In this document: in pieces, positions 9,792 through 18,496 of the stretch
Position numbering within the stretch: position 1 is the stretch's first letter
Layout: each line of letters opens with the position of its first letter
From: G963662605 sp963662605
Lineage (GTDB): Bacteria > Bacteroidota > Ignavibacteria > Ignavibacteriales > Ignavibacteriaceae
Direction of reading: 5' to 3'
Assembly: GCA_963662605.1 (NCBI GenBank)
Contig: OY759785.1
Coordinates: 1,550,001 to 1,614,000, forward strand
DNA length: 64,000 bases
Position numbers and translations under genes: made by a program
The notes under the pieces: model-generated
What the model saw: the letters and a program-made list of their open reading frames with translations, nothing else
Database searches by the model: none
Told to the model about the DNA's origin: nothing

Positions 9792-11576
9792 ATGAATATG
9801 ATAAGTCGTTTACTACTGGTGACTTTTTTGTTTTGTGTGCTTGGTATAGCTCTGCACGGACAAATCCATGTTTCGCCATCCGGCAATGACACGAATCCCG
9901 GTACAGCCGCCATGCCATTTAAAACCGTACAAAAAGGTGTGAACGCAGCTGTAGCGGGTGATACCGTGTATGTACATGAAGGCGTTTATGGTGAAAGTGT
10001 AACTATCGCGAACTCCGGGACAGAAACCGGCGGTTATATAACGATTCAAAACTTTCCCGGCGAGCATGCAATCCTTGATGGTACTTCGCTTACGGTGCCT
10101 TCCACCAATACCGGAATGTTCTATATTCTTGATAAAAACTACATTGTCATAAAAGGGTTTGAGGTTCGTAATTACCGGACTACGGTGAAGAGTTATACTC
10201 CCGTCGGCATCAGGATAAACGGTACGTGCAAGCACATCCGGATATTAAACAATCATATACATCATATTGAACATAACGGGACTTCAAAAACCGGAACCGA
10301 CGCGCACGGCATTTGTGCCCGTGGAACCTCTGCTGTTGATTCTCTCTATGATATTATTATTGATGGAAACGAGTTAGATAGTTTAAAACTCGGATCAAGC
10401 GAATCCCTTGTCTGTACAGGAAATGTTAAGAATTTTCGGATTACAAACAACATTATCCACGACAATAATAATATCGGCATTGACGCTATAGGTTATTGGG
10501 GAGTCGCACCGGCAAATGATAGGGCAGTAGGCGGGGTTATCAGCGGGAATCATGTATACAATATTGATTCCTACGGAAACATTGCTTATGGTACAACACG
10601 GGCTGCCAGCGGTATATACGTTGATGGAGCTATGAATGTAATCATTGAGCGGAATAAAGTACATAACTGCAACATTGGTATTCAGGTCGCCAGTGAGAAA
10701 GCCGGATGCACTGCCGACAGTATCATTGTCCGCAATAACTTCGTGTATGCAAATCAGGTATCAGGTCTTGCAATAGGCGGGTATGACGATAATCGCGGTA
10801 CGACACAGAACTGTAAATTTATTAACAACACATTTTTTAATAATAACACCATAACCACGTCCGCTTATGGCGAGATGATGCTGCAATGCAAAATCAAATC
10901 TAATATTATTGCGAACAATATTTTCTATGGGTTCACAGGTAAATATTTGTTTGTCAATTATTGGAGTTCCGATTCCGCAATGGTAATAGACCACAATCTG
11001 TATTACACACCATTCGGAGCAAGCGGGAGCAGCTGGGAGTGGCGCAGATCGTGGTATTGGAACTGGAGCATGTATCAGAAGGGAACCGGCCTTGATTCGC
11101 ATTCAGTTTTCATTGACCCGATAATCAAAAGTACGAGTCTGCCTGATATACACCTTGCGGCGGGTTCACCGGCAATCAACGCCGGTATGCAGATTGACGG
11201 CATTGGAGCATATGATTACGATGGTGAATTACGTTCGGATGGATTCCCCGACATCGGAGCCGATGAATATTACGCGAGCACGTCAGTTCAAGTTGAAAAC
11301 GAGATGAATAAAAAAAGCTTCGCGCTTTCTCAAAACTACCCGAATCCTTTTAATCCCACTACGACCATATACTATTCTCTTGCCGATCCGGGATTTGTGA
11401 CTTTAAAAGTATACGACATACTCGGCAACGAAATTCAAACACTTGTCAGCCAAGAAAAATCAGCGGGCAGCTATCGCATTACCTTTAATGCCGCACAAAT
11501 TCCAAGCGGAGTATATTTCTACAAACTACAAACAGGCAATTTTAGTATAGCTAAAAAATTAGCGGTGGTGAAGTAG
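9792..11576 (+). CDS. Secreted parallel beta-helix protein with T9SS sorting domain
   Basis: A 594-residue exported protein with a signal peptide (about 1-24, ending LHGQ). Residues about 25-490 form a right-handed parallel beta-helix of the pectate-lyase-like/DUF1565 type, opening HVSPSGNDTNPGTAAMPF.T.Q and continuing with turns such as IIDGNELDSL, ITNNIIHDNN and IIERNKVHNC. Such proteins often bind or cleave polysaccharides; no catalytic residues are assigned here. The last 85 or so residues are a type A T9SS sorting domain opening with NYPNPFNPTTTIYYSL and ending FYKLQTGNFSIAKKL, so the protein should cross the outer membrane and be anchored or released. Two ATGs lie six bases apart (9792 and 9798); the first is used. 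Monocistronic. Confidence 0.88.
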   Translation: MNMISRLLLVTFLFCVLGIALHGQIHVSPSGNDTNPGTAAMPFKTVQKGVNAAVAGDTVYVHEGVYGESVTIANSGTETGGYITIQNFPGEHAILDGTSLTVPSTNTGMFYILDKNYIVIKGFEVRNYRTTVKSYTPVGIRINGTCKHIRILNNHIHHIEHNGTSKTGTDAHGICARGTSAVDSLYDIIIDGNELDSLKLGSSESLVCTGNVKNFRITNNIIHDNNNIGIDAIGYWGVAPANDRAVGGVISGNHVYNIDSYGNIAYGTTRAASGIYVDGAMNVIIERNKVHNCNIGIQVASEKAGCTADSIIVRNNFVYANQVSGLAIGGYDDNRGTTQNCKFINNTFFNNNTITTSAYGEMMLQCKIKSNIIANNIFYGFTGKYLFVNYWSSDSAMVIDHNLYYTPFGASGSSWEWRRSWYWNWSMYQKGTGLDSHSVFIDPIIKSTSLPDIHLAAGSPAINAGMQIDGIGAYDYDGELRSDGFPDIGADEYYASTSVQVENEMNKKSFALSQNYPNPFNPTTTIYYSLADPGFVTLKVYDILGNEIQTLVSQEKSAGSYRITFNAAQIPSGVYFYKLQTGNFSIAKKLAVVK

Positions 11577-11582
11577 AATTGT

Positions 11583-11606
11583 AGGACGACCTCTGTGAGT
11601 CGTCCA
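11583..11606 (+). terminator. Possible weak hairpin after the beta-helix gene
   Basis: GGACGAC and GTCGTCC form a seven-pair stem just after the stop codon. There is no clean T tract, so termination function is uncertain. Confidence 0.35.
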
Positions 11607-11731
11607 CAGATTTTGGTGGATATAGGTGCACAAAAATTGGCGACCCACTCACGGAGTCCGGTAGAGGAGAACTCGCCCAACATTATTCCCGATCATTTAA
11701 TGATATAGGCCATATAGAAATTGCAATAATT

Positions 11732-11790
11732 TATACCCCATTGGGTATAAACCAAATGAAATTCTCCAATTTTATACCTTATCGGGTATA
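11732..11790. promoter_or_regulatory. Pair of near-identical palindromes (orphan operator-like sites)
   Basis: TATACCCCATTGGGTATA (11732-11749) and TATACCTTATCGGGTATA (11773-11790) are two 18-bp dyads whose centres are 41 bp apart, close to four helical turns. The layout looks like a double operator for a dimeric helix-turn-helix repressor. They sit between two convergent gene ends, so no gene here is obviously controlled. They may be a remnant of a lost autoregulated gene. Confidence 0.45.
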
Positions 11791-11816
11791 TTTAGTTTCG
11801 TATTGAATATTAAAAA

Positions 11817-14255
11817 TCAATAATACCTGTTATCCGCTCGTGTTTCCAGCGAAGGCGCTTTTATTTTAATATCATTCATCCATACCGGCGGCGGAGGTGC
11901 AGAACCTTCATTTAGCATCCCTTTCCATTCATCATCCGTCATGGAGCGGTAGGATATAAACTCGGAGTGACTCCAGACTGCGCCTTTTGTTATATACGGT
12001 AATCCATTGATGAGCGTGACAACGTAGATTTCGTCAACTTTACCTAATGCTTCGTTCAGGACAATAGTTTTATTCGTAGAATCCCGGTAACCATACACAT
12101 TCATAATGATTGCAAGTTCTTTATCGCGGTCGGGCATATGGTCGTTGCCGAGTATGTTGATGGTTAAGTTTTCAATACGGCCTCCGATTGCGCTTAGTTC
12201 CTCAAATTCGCCGTCGGTTACGCGTTTCCCTTCAATCTCTTTTTGCGAAATGTAACGCAGGAATTTATTGAGATTCAACAGTTGGTTGTTTATATCCTTG
12301 GTCTTATCGGTTAACAGATTGTTTTGAGCCAATTTGTTTTCAACAAGCTGTAATAATTCAGCAGACCTGTCCCAGAAGGACATATTAGGTTCAACATAGC
12401 TCAGGTGAATTGCCGGAGGCGGACCTTCATCACCGCCGCCGTACTCTGCTGCCATTAATTCTTCAATATATAAGGTGAAATCATGCCGCAGCTGCGTGTA
12501 ACCGCCGAGCGCGGTGTTCAGATTCTTTTTCTCCCAGAATGGTGTTTGCATGAACAAGGGGTAGTTATCTTCCGTATGGCTCAAGCTCAATGCTGTTTGC
12601 ATTGTTTTACTGAAAATACTATTGTCCCAGTCGTTCTTTGATTTGAATTTTGCTTTCAGCATGTTAAGGGAGTCATCATACTTCGGCCACTGCTTCTGTT
12701 CATAAAAAACATTATGCAGAATGCTGTCCGCCATATGATTACCGAGAGCGGCAAAAACATCAAGTGCTCTTGGTGCTGTCCGTCTGTGTTTGGGCTCTGC
12801 TATTTGTACCAACTTACTGAATATCTCATTATCAAGTGTATATCTGCCCGCGGTAAACAGCACCGTCATTTTCGAAAATTCTTCCTTCGCAAACTTTGTG
12901 CCGGTTGGGACTTGAAACTTGCGCGGATCATTTGTCCGCAAGTGCTGATAAAGGACGCTCAGATTTTCAGGCTTAAGTATCTGCTCAAGTTTCTGATTGT
13001 GATAATTCGTCGTAAGAATCTTGCTTATCTGCGTTACGGAAATATTATTCTCATCCCCGGCAAGGAACTGCACGACATTGGAGAGTTTTTGAAATAAGAT
13101 GGAAGCGTTTTGCGACGCGTTCAATATGTACGCGAGGCATACCGGTTTCGCGAGTGCCGATGCATCGGGAATAACGATTTTGGCGGAGTTAAGCCATTTC
13201 ATGCATTTGAAATATTTGGCTAATACCGGATCACCTGTGTAGTTTCCCCGCACGGTGAATTGGCTGTATTCCGATAAGTTCGAATTCAAAAACGGCGAAT
13301 TGTAACCCTCGGCAGAACTGCATTTGTCTAATTCTTCACCGTACTCCTCTTGGAGTCTTGCCGGAACCGGATAGTTTTTCCCGTTTAACAGGGCAAGGGC
13401 GACGGCGTAGTAGGTAGTACTCCATTCCAAATTCTCTTTTATGGCTCCCGGAGCAGTATTATTAGCCATATTTTGCGAAGTGAGATATAATTCATTCAGC
13501 ATCTTGTTCAGCATATCAACAAGTTTGTCCTTTTCCATGTCCTTCATAATCATCGCGATATGCTTTTGCAGAACCTGGAAATAGAGGTCGGTAGTAATAA
13601 ACGACGGCGTATAGTCGTAATTGTTCGTTTCATATACAGTGAACAGCTGATCATGATTTGCGGCAGTGATGACGAAGTTCTTATTGTTCAGATGCGCCAT
13701 GATATTTTCCGGAACGTACTTGAATTGGTCGTAGTTCACGATAAGAGAAGTATTGATAAGTCTGAATTTACCGTCGGTAGTAATAAGCGTGCCGAGCCGT
13801 GACTTTTCTTCAGTGATGATTCGTTTCAGGAACTCATATTCCTCCGAGTTAACCTCCACGACAAAATCTTTAACATCAAAAATCGGTTGATACCATTTGA
13901 ATTTATTGAAATGCGCACGCAGTACCGGATCCATAAACAAAAATCCGTTCCGGGCCAGAATTTCATTCTTCAGGTACCACAATTCCTGAAAACCGAGTTT
14001 GGTTAAATCCCGTGATGTGTTCAAAGCCGGAGGGTTTATCCGTTGATGATACCACTCTTTAATATAATCCAGCTGCCAGTACTGATCTAATTTTGTTTTA
14101 ATTTCAGTCCGCTTAACAAACGTAAGCAGTGTATCCGACTGCTCGATTGCAGTAGTCAGACCTTGGTCTTTTTTCTTACAGCCCGCACCCAGCACCATAA
14201 GAAGGGTAATGCAAAGTACCACGCAGAAGCGCAGATGATTACTGATAGATTTCAT
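11817..14255 (-). CDS. Lipoprotein with YARHG and DUF3160 domains
   Basis: An 812-residue predicted lipoprotein. The signal peptide ends with the lipobox LGAGC at about residues 22-26, so the mature protein starts at the Cys. Residues about 60-135 carry a YARHG domain (LWYLKNEILARNGFLF, then FKWYQPIF). The rest matches the DUF3160 family, a large helical extracytoplasmic domain of unknown function, with the family-like TTDLYFQVL region and the C-terminal YGYRDSTNKTIVLNEALGKV. The gene overlaps the upstream hypothetical gene by 17 bases, which suggests translational coupling and joint function at the cell envelope. It ends 26 bp from the palindrome pair. No enzymatic role is claimed. Confidence 0.8.
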   Translation of the reverse strand: MKSISNHLRFCVVLCITLLMVLGAGCKKKDQGLTTAIEQSDTLLTFVKRTEIKTKLDQYWQLDYIKEWYHQRINPPALNTSRDLTKLGFQELWYLKNEILARNGFLFMDPVLRAHFNKFKWYQPIFDVKDFVVEVNSEEYEFLKRIITEEKSRLGTLITTDGKFRLINTSLIVNYDQFKYVPENIMAHLNNKNFVITAANHDQLFTVYETNNYDYTPSFITTDLYFQVLQKHIAMIMKDMEKDKLVDMLNKMLNELYLTSQNMANNTAPGAIKENLEWSTTYYAVALALLNGKNYPVPARLQEEYGEELDKCSSAEGYNSPFLNSNLSEYSQFTVRGNYTGDPVLAKYFKCMKWLNSAKIVIPDASALAKPVCLAYILNASQNASILFQKLSNVVQFLAGDENNISVTQISKILTTNYHNQKLEQILKPENLSVLYQHLRTNDPRKFQVPTGTKFAKEEFSKMTVLFTAGRYTLDNEIFSKLVQIAEPKHRRTAPRALDVFAALGNHMADSILHNVFYEQKQWPKYDDSLNMLKAKFKSKNDWDNSIFSKTMQTALSLSHTEDNYPLFMQTPFWEKKNLNTALGGYTQLRHDFTLYIEELMAAEYGGGDEGPPPAIHLSYVEPNMSFWDRSAELLQLVENKLAQNNLLTDKTKDINNQLLNLNKFLRYISQKEIEGKRVTDGEFEELSAIGGRIENLTINILGNDHMPDRDKELAIIMNVYGYRDSTNKTIVLNEALGKVDEIYVVTLINGLPYITKGAVWSHSEFISYRSMTDDEWKGMLNEGSAPPPPVWMNDIKIKAPSLETRADNRYY

Positions 14256-14931
14256 GATTAAAGTCCCTTTGGCATTCTGTTAATGAATTATATGATCTCT
14301 GATAACCTTTAAATATAAATCCGAAATCGAGCCTTCCATACAGCCCAATTGTAAATGTGTTGGTATCTGATTTTTCGATGGTCACAATCTGATTCTTTTT
14401 GCGGCGGGAAGCTGCGAAATCCAATATCTCGCTGCTGAGTCTTGATGATAAGAAAAGCGGTCGGAGGCGCAGGGAATCCACATAGAAAATAAACATCCGC
14501 TTTTTTACTTCGGGATCGAATTTAGTTTTCTTGATGATGCCGAGGAATATCTCTTCACTGCCGTCCCGGTTCAAATCACCTGTACGGAGTTGAAACAGGG
14601 GCTCGCTGAACATTAATTTATCGAGTACGCATCCGGTGGAATCAATCAACTCAAGGGAAGCCGCCTGGTTTGCGGGCAGAGTTCTAATTAATACAGTCCC
14701 CGAAAAATGAGTCTCGCGGATGGACTTGCTGAATAGTACTTTCCCTGTCGCGATTTTTGCGCCGGGGTTGGATTTTGCGCTCTGATGGACGTTTGGGTCA
14801 GGGGACAGAAATGCCATCCCTGCCATCACGAAAATGATCAGTGCTGTAAGTATTACTCCGATTTGTAGTTTTGTATTAACAACGGCGCGAATGTAGTATG
14901 TACTTTCAATTTTGATGTAAGGAAAATACAA
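14239..14931 (-). CDS. Hypothetical membrane-anchored protein, coupled to the DUF3160 lipoprotein
   Basis: About 230 residues, family not recognised. It has one N-terminal membrane segment (about 24-43, IGVILTALIIFVMAGMAFLS) followed by an exported beta-rich domain containing GDLNRDGSEEIFLGI, a loop typical of FG-GAP/VCBS blades or calcium-binding repeats. The longest frame begins at a TTG (14931) with no clear ribosome site. The first in-frame ATG falls inside the membrane helix, so the true start is uncertain. Its 3' end overlaps the start of the DUF3160 lipoprotein gene by 17 bases. The pair probably acts together at the envelope. Confidence 0.6.
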   Translation of the reverse strand: MYFPYIKIESTYYIRAVVNTKLQIGVILTALIIFVMAGMAFLSPDPNVHQSAKSNPGAKIATGKVLFSKSIRETHFSGTVLIRTLPANQAASLELIDSTGCVLDKLMFSEPLFQLRTGDLNRDGSEEIFLGIIKKTKFDPEVKKRMFIFYVDSLRLRPLFLSSRLSSEILDFAASRRKKNQIVTIEKSDTNTFTIGLYGRLDFGFIFKGYQRSYNSLTECQRDFNHEIYQ

Positions 14932-15329
14932 AAGTCGAGCGCAAGGTGCAAGAAGAGGTTCGCAGAGGGACGCATTGCCGGCAGCTTACTTCAAAAGGAA
15001 ATAATCCGGTAAGAAAAGCATATGGGTGTTTTCACCCTGGGACAAATAATAATATGTTTAAAATTGTTGCCCACCACGCGATTCAATGTTAAAAACCTAT
15101 CACTATAGTGATTGGAGTGAGACGCGGATAAAGAAGATGATCCATACTATCCAATTACCGCTGGACTAATAACCATGTCCAATAGTCTGTAATTGACAAA
15201 ATTATTCCAATTACTGTCAATTTTACGTGATAAAAGCTATATTACGACCATTAGTTAAATTAATGTTGCATACAGCGTTTGTTAACAGTAAGGCTGGTAT
15301 GATATTCCACAATTAAAGACGACCAAAAA
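14932..15329. other. Intergenic stretch, divergent promoter region
   Basis: About 400 bases between divergent genes, AT-rich towards the right. It must hold promoters for both sides. No ORF, RNA or repeat was recognised. Confidence 0.4.
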
Positions 15330-16625
15330 ATGAGACTAATAACAACGTTTTTATTGATTTTTCTTTCGATAAACGCATTCGGACAAACAAAAGAAGTCAG
15401 CCCGGGTTATAAACTGGATGAATATTTTTCAGCCTTAACAAGCCTTAAACACTTTAACGGTAATGTTATCGTTTCCCAACACGGACGAATTCTTCTTGAT
15501 AAGACTTATAATATCTTCGGCGAAACAGACAGCTTACACGTAACCGCTGGCAGCAAGTTTATTATTGCTTCCGTTTCAAAAGTATTTATCAAGTTTAGTA
15601 TTCTTAAACTTGTTGAACTAAAAAAAATCCGGCTTACCGATAAGCTAAATAAGTTTATTCCTGACTTTCCGAATGGGGAAAGAATTACAATCGAGCATCT
15701 GATGCACCATCAATCCGGCTTGCCAAGAGAACTTACAAATAATGAATCTTACGACAGTCTCCCGCTTTCCAAAATTGCGGAATTGGCAAAATCAGAAAAG
15801 CTGCAATTTGAACCTGGTACGCAAACACTTTATTCAAATGTCGGGTATTTCCTTTTGCATTATATTATTGATAAAACTTCAAGCAGCGGCTATTTGGCAT
15901 TTCTCCGAAACGAGATATTCAAAAAAATGAAGTTAAACAACACGTTGGAATTTAACTCCGCAAGATCAGTTCCAAAATTCGCCTATGGTTTTGACAATGA
16001 AAATGGGAAAGTAATTCAAGTACCAAAAAAATACATTAATAAAACTGAAACAGGAAACTATCTTTCCACAATTAATGATTTGTATAGCTTCAGTGAACAA
16101 ATGCTTTCAGGCAAGGTATTGAAAAAATCGTTGGCGCTCAAAATGTTTGAGCCGGATAGTGTAATAGTGCAGGCGGGTGGGCGTCCGGGATACAGAGCCT
16201 ATTTTTATAAAAATTTAAAAACGGATATAACGTTCATTTTTGTCGCGAACTATACAGACATCCCCATTCAGGAAGTGACTACCGATATTGTAAGTATTCT
16301 TAATAACAAACCTTACGAAGTGCCCCATAAAATTAGCCGTGTGGCGATTAAGCTGCCGGTTGAGACGCTGAGAAAGTATACTGGGAAATATGCATTGGAA
16401 GCCGACTTGACACAAACACTGACCATTGCGCTAATCGGAGACAAACTATTTAATGTGGATGCCAATGGTGAAAAAACAGAGCTTCATCCGGATAGTGAAA
16501 CGACTTTTTTTGAAAGTCCCGACACAAAGGACGGATATGTATTTACATATAATAACATTTCCGAAAAATTTGATTTAGTTATTATGCAGACGGGATTAAA
16601 ATTTAAAACAAAACGAATTGAGTAA
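15330..16625 (+). CDS. Exported SxxK serine hydrolase (beta-lactamase/AmpC-like fold, PF00144)
   Basis: A 431-residue exported protein with a signal peptide (1-19, ending AFGQ). The penicillin-binding/class C-type hydrolase domain spans about 30-330, with the nucleophile motif SVSK in IIASVSKVFIKF, the family's HHQSGLPREL segment and a YSN motif (LYSNVGYFLLHYI) as the second active-site element. The C-terminal 90 residues form a small beta domain of the type often appended to these enzymes (DUF3471-like). Members act as D-aminopeptidases, esterases or peptidoglycan-recycling enzymes; the substrate cannot be told from sequence, and a true beta-lactamase role is not implied. Monocistronic. Confidence 0.82.
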   Translation: MRLITTFLLIFLSINAFGQTKEVSPGYKLDEYFSALTSLKHFNGNVIVSQHGRILLDKTYNIFGETDSLHVTAGSKFIIASVSKVFIKFSILKLVELKKIRLTDKLNKFIPDFPNGERITIEHLMHHQSGLPRELTNNESYDSLPLSKIAELAKSEKLQFEPGTQTLYSNVGYFLLHYIIDKTSSSGYLAFLRNEIFKKMKLNNTLEFNSARSVPKFAYGFDNENGKVIQVPKKYINKTETGNYLSTINDLYSFSEQMLSGKVLKKSLALKMFEPDSVIVQAGGRPGYRAYFYKNLKTDITFIFVANYTDIPIQEVTTDIVSILNNKPYEVPHKISRVAIKLPVETLRKYTGKYALEADLTQTLTIALIGDKLFNVDANGEKTELHPDSETTFFESPDTKDGYVFTYNNISEKFDLVIMQTGLKFKTKRIE

Positions 16626-16678
16626 AAGCAATACGCCTGATAAAGTTAACATAAGGCTTTTTGCTAAAATCCCTTCTA

Positions 16679-16942
16679 TTACAACGCTATCTGAATCAAG
16701 CCGGATATGATTATCGTCGTATACGTGCGGATTGATTCAGTGTGAACGTGCTGCATCAGCAAACCGATGTTCTTGAGGTATTCAGCCAGTATAGGGGTTG
16801 GAGTTTCGTTACCGAAATCCGCCGGAACCGGGCCTGAGATGGCTTCTCCTGAGATGACATCAAACTGTGCACAATGCATCGGGCAGGTGAGATATTTGCC
16901 GTCAAGCGTATCTACTTGAAGTCTGGCTCCCGCCTCCCACAT
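16679..16942 (-). pseudogene. Truncated Rieske [2Fe-2S] ferredoxin remnant
   Basis: The frame carries the second half of a Rieske domain: DGKYLTCPMHCAQFDVISG, which includes the C-x-x-H ligand pair, then GPVP. The first ligand pair (C-x-H, expected directly before EAGARL) is absent. Where it should be, the sequence changes to the 55-bp direct repeat that starts at 16934. The gene therefore seems to have lost its 5' end at that repeat boundary and should be unable to bind a cluster. The C-terminal tail beyond the fold also looks degraded. Confidence 0.65.
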
Positions 16943-16988
16943 GATGTGTTTGTATATAAGTATAATATTGCGAACTTTTGGATGAATA
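16934..16988. repeat. 55-bp direct repeat, left copy
   Basis: Starts CTCCCACATGATGT and ends AACTTTTGGATGAATA. By hand alignment about 46 of 55 bases match the copy at 18401-18455 in the same orientation. It begins exactly where the Rieske remnant loses homology. Confidence 0.7.
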
Positions 16989-17062
16989 GTCAGCCAATTA
17001 AGTACTAATTATCTTATACCGGGGCATAGCGATTTATTTGTGTATTGTGAAGTGCAACAAGC

Positions 17063-18100
17063 TTAGTTGCTTGTATTCTGACCTTTGATGCTTTGAATTA
17101 AACCTTCTATATCCTTATTCGCATGGATACACGTAAATTGTATTTCAGGATGCTGGTTCTGATACACTCTGAAAATCTCGTCCGCAAATGCCCGGCCGAT
17201 GAAATCAATTTTATTAAAGTCAAGTTCAACTTCTTTAAATTTATCTACATGATTGAGGATGCGTTTGGCCTGGGAACGTGAAACCAATTGTTCACCTTCA
17301 TACTGTGAAAGTGTTAATGCGACGGTTGTTTTGTTGAAAGAAAAGTCTGATGACTCACCGGCATAGAAATCGAAAACACTTTTCAATGTGCGATCGGATT
17401 TTCGGGAGATAGTCATTGAAACCATTGTTCCTTTTAACGGTTCGCTGACAGAAATTAGCCAGTCATTTGTTTCAACCATGTGTCCAAAAAAAAGTTCTCC
17501 GGAATAAATAGTAAACTCATCAAATAATCGTGAAGCAAAAAAGATTCCTTCGCCTGTATGATTGGATGGATTGGTGGTGAGTTTTCCTTTGCTAAGTTCA
17601 AGCAGCGCCTGCCGCTCATCGGGTAGTTGAAATTCATCCTGAATTTTCTTAAAAATACCTATTCCATAATCTATAATACTGAGGGTGATTTGAGCAACGT
17701 TGAACCGAATCAAAACTGTTGCATTTGCGGAAGATGAATGCTCAATAACATTATTAAAGATTTCCGTAAATCCATAATGACATATATTTGTAACGTTTTC
17801 TTCCAATTTGGGCAGTAAAGGCTTTATGCGGTCATTCCATATCTGATCTTCATGCGTATCGGGAGTAATGGGTTCTCGAAATTCGTTGAGTGTGGTCTTT
17901 AAACCAAAATGTCTGTTTCGTCCATTTCCCCATGCTACAATAAGATCTGATTGCACAAGAGAACGAATATGCTGCGAAATTGCTGATTTCGTGATCTTAA
18001 AATTGTTAGCCGCAAGGGGAATTATATCCTGCGGATGATTCATGACATTGTCAAGAATAAACGATAGAATTTCATCTTTTCTTTTATTCATAAGTTGCAT
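17063..18100 (-). CDS. Winged-HTH / HATPase / STAS-like (DUF4325) regulator
   Basis: A 345-residue cytoplasmic protein with three modules. Residues about 8-66 form a winged helix (ITKSAISQHIRSLVQSDLI). Residues about 95-240 form a GHKL ATPase resembling anti-sigma or two-component kinases, with the N box EIFNNVIEHS (113-122), DYGIGI (144-149) and TGEGIFFASRL. Residues about 270-340 form a DUF4325 STAS-like domain (VELDFNKIDFIGRAFADEIF). No HisKA phosphoacceptor is seen. The domain order suggests a self-contained DNA-binding switch in which the ATPase and STAS parts resemble an anti-sigma/anti-anti-sigma pair fused to a repressor; this is inference. The gene is the only one between the two 55-bp repeats. 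A second ATG lies nine bases downstream (18091). Confidence 0.82.
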   Translation of the reverse strand: MQLMNKRKDEILSFILDNVMNHPQDIIPLAANNFKITKSAISQHIRSLVQSDLIVAWGNGRNRHFGLKTTLNEFREPITPDTHEDQIWNDRIKPLLPKLEENVTNICHYGFTEIFNNVIEHSSSANATVLIRFNVAQITLSIIDYGIGIFKKIQDEFQLPDERQALLELSKGKLTTNPSNHTGEGIFFASRLFDEFTIYSGELFFGHMVETNDWLISVSEPLKGTMVSMTISRKSDRTLKSVFDFYAGESSDFSFNKTTVALTLSQYEGEQLVSRSQAKRILNHVDKFKEVELDFNKIDFIGRAFADEIFRVYQNQHPEIQFTCIHANKDIEGLIQSIKGQNTSN

Positions 18101-18400
18101 CTTTTATCGTTAAGTATTACGGCTGTTAGCATTAAGTAAAAGCACCTATAAACGCCTCAAATATAAAGAAATTATGTCATATACAAAAGTATATTATGGG
18201 AAATTCTAAGGATTGGGAAGTGTAATAAGTCTTCTAAAAACGTCTCCAAGGCTGTATGTAAGCTGCATCGAATTATAAGTCTCGCTCTATTCGTGAAACA
18301 TGTTCGTTTATCGGGGGACTCCACACCACGGGCGGGTTCACTCGGAGACCTACTTTTCTCAAATCTCTAATGTAATTATGGATAATATGGTGTACGCTTA

Positions 18401-18455
18401 CTCCCACATGATGTAGTTGTATCTTGGCTGAATATTGCAAACTTTTGGATGAATA
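18401..18455. repeat. 55-bp direct repeat, right copy
   Basis: Same orientation and same length as the copy at 16934-16988, with about 84% identity by eye. It ends about 40 bp before the start of the GH10-like gene. The rest of the gap 18101-18496 has no recognised gene. Confidence 0.7.
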
Positions 18456-18496
18456 ATTAGTCACAAAAAGTACAAGTAATGTTCTTCCGGAGTACA

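Noticed and set aside
11732..11790. Palindrome pair taken as proof of a nearby toxin-antitoxin operon
   Set aside because: No regulator or toxin gene lies within reach, so only the sites themselves are reported.
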